Source: Arthrinium phaeospermum (lineage: Eukaryota > Ascomycota > Sordariomycetes > Amphisphaeriales > Apiosporaceae). Taken from it: a DNA stretch of 64,000 nucleotides. Under the pieces are notes generated by a model, which was given only the letters and a program-made list of their open reading frames with translations, did not search any database and was not told where the DNA came from. The DNA lies in contig QYRS01000006.1 of NCBI GenBank assembly GCA_006503535.1, forward strand, positions 868,001 through 932,000, given 5' to 3'. Position 1 is the first letter of the stretch; the number at the start of each line of letters is the position of its first letter. Made by a program: the position numbers and the translations under genes. Positions 20,067 to 29,885 of the stretch are shown in pieces.

Positions 20067-20879
20067 ATGGTTTCCTCGCCCATGAACCGCAAGTCCGAGT
20101 TCACCATGTTGAAGCCCCTCGACATCTCCCGTCTCTCCTCGCCGGACTGCACGCGGATCTCGTCCCCCAAGTCCCCGAACTCGATGGCCTCCTTCATGAA
20201 GCCCACCACCCTGCCGGAGCCGGAGCCCAGCACGGCCAACCGAGTCGCCGGCGCCTTCCACGTGCTCGCCACCGAGGCCAAGTCGCTCCTGGCGCTGAGC
20301 CACCTCTACGCCGTCCACCCCGAGGCGCAGACCGGCTTCACCCAGGCCATCGAGGCCATCACGCAAAGGCACGGCGAGCAGCGGGGCAAGCTCGTCCTCT
20401 GCGGCGTCGGCAAGTCGGGCCACATCGCCAAGAAGCTGGTCGCCACCTTCAACAGCCTGGGCATCCAGACCGTCTACCTGCACCCGACCGAGGCGCTGCA
20501 CGGCGACCTGGGCGTGGTGGGCCGCCACGACACCCTGCTCTTCGTCACCTACTCGGGCAAGACGCCCGAGCTGCTGCTGCTGCTGCCCCATATCGAGGAT
20601 TCCGTGCGCGTCGTCGTCCTGACCTCGGCCACGCGGCCCGGCGACTGCGAAATCATCCGCCACCGCCCCGACTCAATCCTGCTGCCCGCGCCCTGCTACG
20701 AGGCCGAGAAGACGTCGTTCGGCGTCAACGCGCCCACCACGTCCGTCACCATGGCCGTCTCGGTCGGGCACGCCCTCGCCATCGTGGCGTCCCGGGAGAT
20801 GTACCGGTCGGTGCCGGCCGTCTTTGCCAAGAACCACCCGGGCGGCGCCATCGGCGCCGGCTTCAAGACGAGCTCGTGA
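20067..20879 (+). CDS. SIS-domain sugar isomerase, KpsF/GutQ (arabinose-5-phosphate isomerase)-like
   Basis: Single-exon gene, 270 residues; ATG at 20067 is in good context (ATCAAAATGG). Residues about 60-265 form one SIS domain of the KpsF/KdsD/GutQ type, which interconverts ribulose-5-phosphate and arabinose-5-phosphate. The signature GVGKSGHIAKKLVATFNSLG gives Lys116; LHPTEALHGDLG gives His145; SGKTPEL gives Glu168; EAEKTSFGVNAPTTS gives Glu212/214; NHPGGAIG gives His257. Lys116 and Glu168 are 52 residues apart, the same spacing as Lys59 and Glu111 of E. coli KdsD. The bacterial C-terminal CBS pair is absent. Fungi make no KDO, so A5P would need another use; the nearby D-arabinose enzymes suggest one. 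Fold firm, reaction inferred. Confidence 0.85.
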   Translation: MVSSPMNRKSEFTMLKPLDISRLSSPDCTRISSPKSPNSMASFMKPTTLPEPEPSTANRVAGAFHVLATEAKSLLALSHLYAVHPEAQTGFTQAIEAITQRHGEQRGKLVLCGVGKSGHIAKKLVATFNSLGIQTVYLHPTEALHGDLGVVGRHDTLLFVTYSGKTPELLLLLPHIEDSVRVVVLTSATRPGDCEIIRHRPDSILLPAPCYEAEKTSFGVNAPTTSVTMAVSVGHALAIVASREMYRSVPAVFAKNHPGGAIGAGFKTSS

Positions 20880-22421
20880 AGTTGCTGGTAGTCTCGCACT
20901 TGATTATACTTGCTTAGACAGGCATGTCACATTTTTGTTTTCGAGGAGAGCGTCTGCGATGATGATTTTCGGGAATTGGCAATGGGTGGATTAGACTGGA
21001 GCGCCGAGGGCCGCTACGCATAGACTGCATTTCTTTTCTGCTTTTTGTTTCTTGCAAGACAAGACTGCCATGCATATAGATTGTGTCTTCTTTCTTTATT
21101 TTGCGATGCAAGACTGCGAGTATATATGGTTCGATATTGTACATAGACGGATATGAGGAGAGCGCTGCAATTTACTTCACTTGTTCAAGAGCACCATGAC
21201 CAGGATGCCCAAATGTGACACGTCTCCTGGCTTACTTGTGTGCACTTTTGAATACATGTGGCGTGTATTGACAAACTATTTAGATTTGGTTTCTAAAACA
21301 TATTCCCGTTGCCAATCTTTCACTCGTTCGTGGTGCCGAAAGCATGGCATCGACTATTTCTGGACGTTCGTGCCAAGTGAATGCCAAGGTCGATCATGAT
21401 CATCCCTGATGCGAGCATGTACAATGTAGTAGCCCCGAGAGATGGGAGAGGCGTGGGTGACACCCTGCACCCGATCACTTTCCCAGTCCGTTGGGTCCAG
21501 CCAGGGGGCAGAAGAAACAAGCGAGCTGGGTTAGAGTTTCCACGCAACAGTACCACTGCCACAGCTTTACGAGTGCATATTGTACGACCTATAGTACAGC
21601 TCTGTATAGGCAGGGTTCAGCCGGCCGCGGAGTCCGATCGATTGGCTGGCAGGGGTGAGTGTTGGGTGGGTTCCCGCCTGAAACAAGGTCACCTGCCATC
21701 CCACGTACGTGATCCTTGGCACAGTGTTTGGGGCTTGGCAGGCATGGGTTGTACCCAAGATCCCGGGATAGAACACGGCAGACCTCCCCAGCGAGTAATG
21801 TACCCATGTAGCGAGTCAGCCGCCTACTACCATGTGGGCCGAAATAGTCCCGACAATCCTGCGTGCATCATATTGGAGCCGCATGGTTGGTAGGTATACA
21901 CCTATGTATTCGCCCGATTCGGAAAACCCGGGGCAATGGTCCCAGTATAGCCGTCTCGGGCAGGCTGTCAGGGCCTGGCCTTTGGTCGGTATTTTGGTCC
22001 ATATGGGGCCTATATTCGACACAGAGGCTGGTCGGGTCTGTTTGACGATAGGCAACCATGTCGTCGAGCACTGGGATGTCGTTATCGGGGAGTGCCCATT
22101 GTTCGTTTCTGTTCGTGCCAGTGTTTGGTGTCAAAAAGTTTCATGCTCCCTCGCCAGGGTGGGAGCCATGTGGATGGGGGGTTCAACGGATATGGACACT
22201 TTGGGCGTATGCGTGTGTGTGCACGCGTCTGTGAGGTTCCTCCCATTGCAACATTGGTGACCCAGGCGTAGTTTGCAAGACGTTCGGTCCGACACCACCA
22301 TACCGAGGGCCTCCTTCCATTTCCCGTCTTCCTCGTAACACGGCGTTTTGATTGTTGTTTGTTTTTCGGGTGTACTATATGAGTATTGGTCCAACTACTA
22401 CTACACATCGAGGCTATTTCC
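20880..22421. other. Long intergenic region
   Basis: About 1.5 kb with scattered short frames on both strands (for example 21381-21893 plus and 21868-22134 minus) but no recognisable domain, repeat or splice pattern. It probably contains the promoter of the following MFS gene. Confidence 0.45.
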
Positions 22422-24398
22422 ATGGCACAGCTCAAGTCGCCCACATTGTCCTACGCACCCGAAAGGGGTAGAGACTTTGCTCCGCCGGGTGTACTGGAGA
22501 CGAACAAGCGAGCCACCAAGCGATCTTCGGCATTCCGGGAGAGCTGGCTGTTCCGGCAATCGACACATCGAGCATGGCGGTCATCCTTCCGGATACCCAA
22601 CGGCGGCGGCGGCGGAGGTCGTGCCGCCCTCGGCGATCTCAACAAGAGAACGTCCATGTTCAACACCATGGCCCAGCAGCTCGACCAGATCTTCTACCAG
22701 CAGTCGGCCCTGCCCGAGGAGTGGTTCTTCGAGATCCCCGACTACAACTTTGCCGACCTCAGCGAGATCAAGGAGAAGAGGAGGCGGAGCAGTTATGTCT
22801 TTTACAGAGAAAGTTGGGATGAGAATGAGAAGGGGATACAAGAAGAAGAGGACAACGACGACGATGATGACGTCCCGGATCCCAAGAAGGACCTGCAGGG
22901 CTTCAAGGTCAACTTCGCCCCCGGCCACGACCCGGCCAACCCCAAGTGCTGGTCCACGGCCTACAAGATGGCCATCGTGGCCGGCTTCGCCTACACGGCG
23001 CTGTCGACGGGCATCTACTCGACGGCCTACTCGAGCGGCATCGCCGAGATGTCCAAGGAGCTGCACATCGCCGACCCGACGCTGCCCTCGCTCGGCATCT
23101 CGCTCTACCTCGTGGGCTTGGCCTTTGGGGCGCTGATCATGGCGCCGCTGAGCGAGACGTTTGGCCGGAGGCCCATGTACATTGCCGGCATGTCGACTTT
23201 TGTCGCGCTGATCCCCGTCGCGGCGCTGGCTAACAGCTTCACGGCTGTCCTTCTCGCGAGGTTCTTTGGCGCCGTGGCCGGAAGCGTAATGCTGTCCAAC
23301 GTGGCGGGCTCCATCATCGACATCATCGAGCCGGGCTACCTGCCGCTCGCCCTGTCCGTCTACAACTTTGGCCCATTGAACGGACCCGTGCTCGGCCCCC
23401 TCGTTGTAAGTGACATATATTTGTTTCCGTGTTCTCAATCGTCTAGGTCTAACGGTGTTTCCATACAGGGCGGCTTCCTCGTCCAAGGCTTCGGGTTCCG
23501 GTCCCTGAGCTGGCTCTCGTTCATCACGTGCGCCCTCGGGGCCATCTTCATCATGACGATCCCCGAGACGTACCGGCCGGTGCTCCTGCGCAAGCTGGCG
23601 GCGCAGCGGCGGGCCGAGCAGAAGGACGACCGGTTCTGGAGCGAGCACGACGCCGACGGCCAGCTGCCCCTGGCGCGGCGGGTCCGGACGGCCGTGTCGC
23701 GGCCCTTTGTGCTGTCCTTCACGCAGCCCGTCCTCATGTTCTGGAACGTCTACGTCTCCGTCATCTACGCCATCGCCCAGCTGGCCTTCATCGCCTTTCC
23801 CATCGTCTTCACCCAGATCCGCGGCTGGTCGACGGCGCTGTCGGGGCTGGCGTTTATCGGCATCTTTGTGGGCATCGCCCTCGTCCTCCTGCTCTCGCCC
23901 CTGCTGCGCCGCCTCGTCAATCACCCGCGCCTGCATCCCAAGAACCCCGACACCGGCCGCCCCGAGCCCGAGGCCTCCGTGTCCGTCGTCTGCATCGGCG
24001 CCGTGCTGGCGCCCGTGGGCCAGCTCTGGTTCGCCCTCACCTCCCTGCCCGTCGAGGTGCCCTTCTACTGGAGCGTGCTGGCGGGCCTGCCCTTCGGCTT
24101 CGGCTTCGCGCTCGTCTTCATCTACGGCACCGGCTACGTCTCGGCCGTCTTCGGCATCTACGCCACCTCGGCCTCGGCCGGCAACCTCGTCTTCCGCTCG
24201 CTGCTGGGCGCCGCCCTCGTCTTCGGCGGCAAGCCCCTCTACGCCGCCCTGACCCCGCGCACGGCCGGCATCGTCATCGGGCTGGTCGAGCTCGCGCTCG
24301 CGCCCATCCCGTTCATCTTTTACAAGTACGGCAAGAGAATACGGCAGCGCAGCGCGCTGATACGCGAGCTCGAGGCCAAGGCGAGGCAGTCGACCTAG
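22422..24398 (+). CDS. MFS transporter, DHA1 (polyamine/drug:H+ antiporter) type
   Basis: Two exons, 22422-23405 and 23469-24398, give 637 residues. The 63-bp intron is a multiple of three and has no stop, but its GTAAGT donor and CATACAG acceptor and the interruption of a membrane segment (PVLGPLV then GGFLVQGFGFRSLSW) show it is spliced. A long hydrophilic N-terminus (about 180 residues, acidic run near 150) precedes about 12 membrane spans. Motif A is GALIMAPLSETFGRRPMYI and motif C-like LNGPVLGPL follows, as in DHA1 exporters (Tpo1/Flr1-like). The plasma membrane is the expected location. Start taken at the ATG at 22422 (good context CCATGG); 22386 is also in frame. Substrate unknown. Confidence 0.88.
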   Translation: MAQLKSPTLSYAPERGRDFAPPGVLETNKRATKRSSAFRESWLFRQSTHRAWRSSFRIPNGGGGGGRAALGDLNKRTSMFNTMAQQLDQIFYQQSALPEEWFFEIPDYNFADLSEIKEKRRRSSYVFYRESWDENEKGIQEEEDNDDDDDVPDPKKDLQGFKVNFAPGHDPANPKCWSTAYKMAIVAGFAYTALSTGIYSTAYSSGIAEMSKELHIADPTLPSLGISLYLVGLAFGALIMAPLSETFGRRPMYIAGMSTFVALIPVAALANSFTAVLLARFFGAVAGSVMLSNVAGSIIDIIEPGYLPLALSVYNFGPLNGPVLGPLVVSDIYLFPCSQSSRSNGVSIQGGFLVQGFGFRSLSWLSFITCALGAIFIMTIPETYRPVLLRKLAAQRRAEQKDDRFWSEHDADGQLPLARRVRTAVSRPFVLSFTQPVLMFWNVYVSVIYAIAQLAFIAFPIVFTQIRGWSTALSGLAFIGIFVGIALVLLLSPLLRRLVNHPRLHPKNPDTGRPEPEASVSVVCIGAVLAPVGQLWFALTSLPVEVPFYWSVLAGLPFGFGFALVFIYGTGYVSAVFGIYATSASAGNLVFRSLLGAALVFGGKPLYAALTPRTAGIVIGLVELALAPIPFIFYKYGKRIRQRSALIRELEAKARQST

Positions 24399-25076
24399 AT
24401 CTGGAGATGGATATTATTGGATTTAGCGGTGCGCATCTGTTGTTTGTTTCGATACCACATCTGGTTAGACTAATGTACGATTATGTAAATATCGCTGTAT
24501 ATAAACGTTGCCCTTGCATGGGATTTCTAATAGTACAACTAGATCACAATTCGATCATATGACCCCACGCTTGAGTATTCAAAACGGTGTCATGTTACAC
24601 CGATATTCTTCACCGAGAGGTCCAAGTTGCGCGTCCTGATTGGCTTACATATCTTCTCAGCAATGGCTGTAACGTTTGACGCGATGAGCTGTGTTGTTTG
24701 GCTGTGAGATACAATACACTGCTTTTGTGATACTTTGTGTCACTCGTGGCCCACACAGCGTTTTCGCGGCCAGGTGGTCATTGACTTGGTACCCGTCGTT
24801 TCTTCCCTGTCGGTGGCTGCTTTCTGTAGCACCATGTTCAGTGGCAAACGCCCCATCTGTCGCTTGTGTGGGACATAATTACACGGAAGATTCACACTGA
24901 GAAGTTGCCGCGTTGCCTAGGCATTTTGTGCATGTGCTGCCTGACCACCAAGATTTTATTTGTGCTACAGGTGTGTTCTGCCTAGAAATACAGCAGGGGT
25001 CTAAAGCCGATTGTCAATTACCCCTCCTACTCCTACTCCTCCCCTGTCACTGCCCTCCGTCGAGAATTCTCTTCAC
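24399..25076. other. Intergenic, no supported gene
   Basis: Promoter side of the AAA+ gene and 3' flank of the MFS gene. The segment just before 25077 is CT-rich. No other signal seen. Confidence 0.45.
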
Positions 25077-27363
25077 ATGATATCCCATTTCGACAGCGCG
25101 ACAACAGACGAGATGCCACCTAAGCCAGCCGAAGCAAGCAGCTCTGTGCCTCCCGACCCCATGTCTACCGAGTCGACAGATGTCTCGTCCAGACAAGTCC
25201 GTGAGATTGCCGCTAGCGGCGTCGAATGTGATGTCCAGATGCTATATCCGGGGCCGCCCAAATGCGAGTGTTGCACCAACTGGGTCGAGGAGTATCCCGA
25301 GAACTTGAGAAGCACCGTCGAGCAGGAAGAGGAGTCGAAGCGCAAAGCCCTTGTGGTACGGATGGGCATTCACCACGGCGAAGGCAAGACACTGTCGCTG
25401 GACTCCATCGTGGTTCAAAACCAGCACATCAAGGACCTGCTCGGCGATGTCTTCCAGGGGTACGGCGGGATCACCACCGACCTCAAGAAGCTGGTCTTCA
25501 GGACCCCGTTCCATGCCTTCTACTACCGGTGGGCCCGGTTCCAGGACCTGCTGGCCCAACAGAAACAGGCAGATCCCGCTGCTTCCGCCTACTCGCAATT
25601 GCTGTACAACATCGTGGAGCATGAGCTGAAAGAGCCCATGGAAGAAGCGCGCGACCTATGCAGCAAGGGAGTCATGACATACGGGCTGCTTTGGACCATC
25701 TTCCAGCCTGGTGCTCGTATCTACTCATCCATCAGCGGGCTTAATCGATTCATGATGGTGCAAAGTAGCCACTACTCGCCGGCGTCATTTGATATCATAG
25801 CCACCCACACGGACTGGGACGGCACCACTTTTGGTTGGCTTTCTACCTGCCTGGTCATCTCCCGATTTTCAGGGACAAAGAAGGTCACCGACTTGAGTGT
25901 TCACCCTACATCATACCGTGCTGATGAAGACACGATGGAAGAGGCTTTGCGGATCCGAGGCGAAAAGTTGTATCACCTTCGGGGTGTTCACTACAGAGCC
26001 TATCGGGCCTCCTGTCTGCTGTTAGACCGTAATGACGGCGGCTATAAGAGTCAGGTGAGTGAGATCGACCCGGTAGCGGTGTTGTGAGTCCAGATTCTCA
26101 TGGGTCGCAGCAAGTCAACGGACGAATAGTCATCGACCTCGCATTGGCCCCACCTAGACTTCGGGTGGGCGGCATGGTTCCCCTGGATCATCCTTCCGTG
26201 GCTCCCACGATTGATGTGAGCGACAAGGCCGTCCACCCTCATCACGCAGCACTGCGTCCAGGAATGCCTCCAAATTCTGTTCCTCGGGACTTGTCCCCTC
26301 AGGAAATCTTTTGCATGGGAGGACCGGGAGGGGAAAGATCGAGACCAGTGCAACCACCGCCGCCACCGCATCCGACTAGCAAGCGGAAAGGAACCGAAGG
26401 CAGTTCGGTGGGGAGAAACCACAAATCGAACCTTCGAGTGAACATTTCATGCTGACCGGCGGTCACGTTAGAGCGTATTCAATGGCTGACAAATGTTGGG
26501 GGTTGTTCGACGTCGACTCCGTGGAGGACATCCACTGGAACAAGGACGCGTTTCCGAACCTGAGACTCCCCGAGGGGCACAAAGACCTCATCCTCGCATT
26601 CGTCGATGGCCAGCTGTCCAAGTCGCAACCCCTTGATGACTTCATTCAGGGCAAGGGCCTCGGTCTCACCATGCTTCTCGTCGGAAGCCCGGGCACTGGC
26701 AAGACCTTGACGGCCGAGGCTATTGCTGACAGACTGCAGAAGCCGCTATACATGTTGAGTGCTGGAGAGTTGGGTCAAGATGCAGATTCCCTTGAAGCCA
26801 GGCTCAGCAGTACTCTTAAGATGACGGAGAAGTGGGGGGCAATCCTACTCTTGGACGAATGCGATGTCTTTCTAGAGAAGCGGTCGTACAGCAATTTGGG
26901 ACACAATGAGGTTGTTGCGGTTTTCTTGAGGTCAGCGAACCCTCTTCCCATATGCTTGACAAATCTCAAGTTCCACTAACTCACTCAACCTAGAACTCTC
27001 GAGTACTATCCGGGAATGCTGTTTCTGACGACCAACCGTGGCGATGCCATCGACAAGGCTTTCGAGAGCAGAATCCACCTGACGCTGCGCTATCCCGAGC
27101 TCAGCGCCGATGCCAAATACCACATCTGGGAACAGTTCCTGTCGCGCGCCGCATCCAGCGCCGTGGGTCCTCTGGAGATGTCCAAGCTGGCAAATCTGTC
27201 CCTGAACGGCCGACAGATCAAGAACATTGTCAAGACGGCCTCGCTACTGGCCAGAAGCCAGGCATCGCCTTCCATTGAAGTCGGGCACATCGAAACCGTG
27301 CTCAAGGTGACGAACCAGGAGGGTCTCGATCATGGTGACGCTGAACTGAGTCACATCGTCTGA
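25077..27363 (+). CDS. AAA+ ATPase with fungal-type N-terminal domain (DUF7025-like)
   Basis: Four exons are proposed: 25077-26054, 26111-26215, 26380-26930 and 26994-27363, about 667 residues. The third exon holds a clear AAA core: Walker A VGSPGTGKTLTAEAIAD, Walker B AILLLDECDVFLEKR, then sensor-1 region MLFLTTNRGDAIDKAFESRI with an arginine-finger-like SRI, and a lid. The N-terminal half (VFRTPFHAFYYRWARFQ, GVHYRAYRASCLLLDR) matches the large family of fungal AAA proteins that carry a DUF7025-type domain; their role is unknown. Start set at the ATG at 25077; MPPKPAE at 25113 is possible. Intron 2 (26216-26379) was chosen because it keeps phase and removes stops; this junction is the least certain part. 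Confidence 0.8.
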
Positions 27364-27787
27364 CAAGCCCATGTAGCTTGGGCGCAATGCTGCATAACCT
27401 GATGCGATGGATTACCTCAGGAGACATGTGATTAGAGTTGATGGTACAGCAAACTTGTGATGTGTTAAAAGTGCGATGAAAAACTTGGGTGACGCAAGTA
27501 TGCAGTTGCCTAATGGGCATGTAGTAATGGAGTACATAGCAGCACTGGAACCAGCTTCTGCGTGTGACTAGATTGATAACCAATCAAATCGTGCCTGAGC
27601 CGAGGTGGTACGCAAAGTGGTACGTAAGGATGGTGACAGCCTAATGGGATTTCTGTGTGACCCAATAAAGGCGGGTGAGTATTAAGTAGCAGATGCCCTG
27701 CAGTCCAAGTCGACCAAACAGTACCAAGACCAGGCTTGCTTATTTTGTTTATAATAGTCGTTTCTCAGACCTTTGACACAACGCAAA
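27364..27787. other. Intergenic, no supported gene
   Basis: Short spacer between two same-strand genes; likely terminator of the AAA+ gene and promoter of the DUF4419 gene. No distinct motif. Confidence 0.4.
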
Positions 27788-28903
27788 ATGCCCGCCACAA
27801 TCAAAGTCGCCAACCACGAAGCCAGCACAATTTACAACCCTCAGGGAGTCGACAGTCGTGGGGCTCTCCTCGATGCGCTGCACGGAGCCGGCAACCATGG
27901 AGACATTCTCCAGTCATCGCTCAACGGAGGCAACCTCCCGCCCGTTCTACTCGCTCACAAGAATGGCTTCGTCGATGCGGTAACGGCAGCCTACAGCAGG
28001 CATCACCATCTCACCCTCCGACCCGAGGACATCTGGCTAGCCATCATATCGCAGTTCAGCCTCTACGTCAACAGGAATGCCGAGAAGCTCCGCGGCAAGT
28101 TCGTGGCGCACCAGGGCCAGAAGGAGCTCGAAATCGTCTACGAGGAGGCCACACGGTACACGGTCGACTTCGCCGGCTTCGCGCAGAAGATCAGCCGCCT
28201 GATCTCGGAAAATGTCGTGGACGACGAGATCTGCCGCTGGATCACACCCGAGTTCAGCACGACGACAGGCGACGACGTCGTCGTGGCTAACATCCTGATG
28301 ATGGGCACCCTGCAGGCCTACTTCCGCTACACCTGCATAACGATGTGCGGCATACCCTCGGTCACGCTGCTGGGCACCAAGCAGGACTACGAGGAGATCC
28401 TTCGTCGGCTCGACAAGCTGGCGCACTACGGCAAGGAGCCCGAAGCGTTCGCCGACTTGCTGTGGTCGGTTCTCCAGTGCTTCGTCCGCAGCTTCGACGA
28501 GCCCGAGCACCCGGAAGTGCGCAGCTTCTGGGGCAAGATCTGCGACGAGCATAGCGGGAGCGGCTTCAACTGCTACTCGGGCTGGATCACCGCCTTTTGC
28601 TTCTGGAACGGCCAGGGGGAGCGCCAGGTATTCTCCAACGACCCTGAGGCCCGCCACATCGAGAGCATGACCCGCCGTCGCGTGGAGAAGGACTACGGCG
28701 TCGTCGAAATGAGCGACGTGCCCGCCGGCTTCACCAGGGTCCCCGTCCATCTTATCGACAATGGCGTGGAGCTCGAGGCGGAGATGATCGCCGGGTCCCT
28801 CGGCGTCAACTGCACGAGCAGCGGGAAGCCTTCGGCCGACGGGACTACGGGGCTGGACACGATGCAGAATCACCTGGGTTGGTTCATGTATGAGAAACCT
28901 TGA
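27788..28903 (+). CDS. DUF4419-family protein
   Basis: Single-exon gene of 371 residues; true ATG at 27788 (AAAATGCCC). The body matches the DUF4419 family: LLAHKNGFVDAVTAAYSRHH near the start, LRPEDIWLAIISQFSLYVN, the core VTLLGTKQDYEEILRRLDKL, FWGKICDEHSGSG and SGWITAFCFWNGQG toward the end. Proteins of this family occur in fungi, some bacteria and slime moulds; their function is not known. No signal peptide or membrane span is visible, so it is probably cytosolic. The closing residues GLDTMQNHLGWFMYEK give a normal family C-terminus, so the gene looks complete. Confidence 0.88.
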   Translation: MPATIKVANHEASTIYNPQGVDSRGALLDALHGAGNHGDILQSSLNGGNLPPVLLAHKNGFVDAVTAAYSRHHHLTLRPEDIWLAIISQFSLYVNRNAEKLRGKFVAHQGQKELEIVYEEATRYTVDFAGFAQKISRLISENVVDDEICRWITPEFSTTTGDDVVVANILMMGTLQAYFRYTCITMCGIPSVTLLGTKQDYEEILRRLDKLAHYGKEPEAFADLLWSVLQCFVRSFDEPEHPEVRSFWGKICDEHSGSGFNCYSGWITAFCFWNGQGERQVFSNDPEARHIESMTRRRVEKDYGVVEMSDVPAGFTRVPVHLIDNGVELEAEMIAGSLGVNCTSSGKPSADGTTGLDTMQNHLGWFMYEKP

Positions 28904-28969
28904 GAGCTCTATTCAACGTTCTAGATAGATATGAAACTGGATAGCTGGATTCGCGCTAAAACAGCCAAA

Positions 28970-29536
28970 TCAGTCCACGGGTTCTACCATAGCTTCAATT
29001 GTATCCACGGCGACTCCAGATACGACATTATGTGACTGTAATTCTCGAAGAACCCGCACCACCCATCCCTGGCAGTTCTCAGTAACAGCCCGTCGATTCT
29101 CTGCCTGTGGCGGAGGAGTCCCGTTGACGACCTGCCTGACCCGATCCTGGCCGGCTTGGTCGAGTTCTCTGACGACTTGGTAAGACGTGTGGGTTTCCTC
29201 TTCAATCCAGATGTTCCTGTCGTTCTCGTGGTTATAGTGCATGAAAGTAGCGTCGCCGGTGACCTGGTAGACGAGGCCGGGCTTGTTGGGGACGCCGACG
29301 ACGAGGGACCAGTGCCGGGGCTCGCCGGGGGCTTGGTTCTGGAGGACGACGGAGAGCGCGACGGGGTCGGTCAGGTCTGTGCACGGTGCAGGCTCGGGGA
29401 CGCAAGGTTCCCAATCGGTGCAGGTCCCGTCTTTTGGGTGGATCCTGCGGGTCCAGTCACATCCCTGGGCATCTTTGTAGTACTGCCTGTTGCGTACTGT
29501 GTGGTTTGGTTCGACGGTTGATCCAGGGGCGGGCAT
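28970..29536 (-). CDS. Hypothetical protein, 188 residues
   Basis: Single-exon frame from an ATG at 29536. The 5' third is Cys-rich (CDWTRRIHPKDGTCTDWEPC, then PAPC). The middle reads PRHWSLVVGVPNKPGLVYQV and TGDATFMHYNHE, a beta-rich pattern with a His reminiscent of PPPDE/NlpC-like folds that many small fungal hypothetical proteins share. The C-terminal half has ENCQGWVVRVLRELQ, where Cys-Gln-Gly-Trp could be a second conserved spot. No signal peptide. It is convergent with the DUF4419 gene, only 66 bp away. Coding character is good; function unknown and the fold suggestion is a guess. Confidence 0.65.
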   Translation of the reverse strand: MPAPGSTVEPNHTVRNRQYYKDAQGCDWTRRIHPKDGTCTDWEPCVPEPAPCTDLTDPVALSVVLQNQAPGEPRHWSLVVGVPNKPGLVYQVTGDATFMHYNHENDRNIWIEEETHTSYQVVRELDQAGQDRVRQVVNGTPPPQAENRRAVTENCQGWVVRVLRELQSHNVVSGVAVDTIEAMVEPVD

Positions 29537-29885
29537 CGTATGAGAAGGTAAAACCTGATGGTCGACTGAGACGAAGTATGATGGCGTTCAAGTCACTGGT
29601 TAAATTAACATTGAAATCATTAGTGCATGGGTTTTAAGTAACGAAATAGTATTTGAGCCATGACTCAACTGGTAAACAGTCATCCCTGGATCAGACCGCC
29701 CCATCCCAGTCCAGAAAAGTCCCTCCTCTATGTGGATATGCTGCCTACAGCCACGTTGCTCGTCTGTTATTGGGCTATTTCCGAGCTCTCTTACCGAGAT
29801 AGTACTCCCTATCCCTCAAATGCATCAGATTTGCTGCCAGTCTGTTCAAGTCGATTGGCTTGGAAGAAAACTCATCACCGGTGAC
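29537..29885. other. Intergenic, no feature seen
   Basis: Lies upstream of the 188-residue gene and downstream of the DUF3176 gene, both on the minus strand. No coding or regulatory element recognised. Confidence 0.4.

Noticed and set aside
21381..21893. 170-residue plus-strand frame before the MFS gene
   Set aside because: Has an ATG but composition and content show no domain; likely random.
22581..23936. 451-residue minus-strand frame opposite the DHA1 MFS gene
   Set aside because: Charged, low-complexity shadow; the plus strand has clear transporter motifs.
1..24398. Classical secondary-metabolite gene cluster
   Set aside because: No core biosynthetic enzyme or cluster-type Zn2Cys6 regulator is present.
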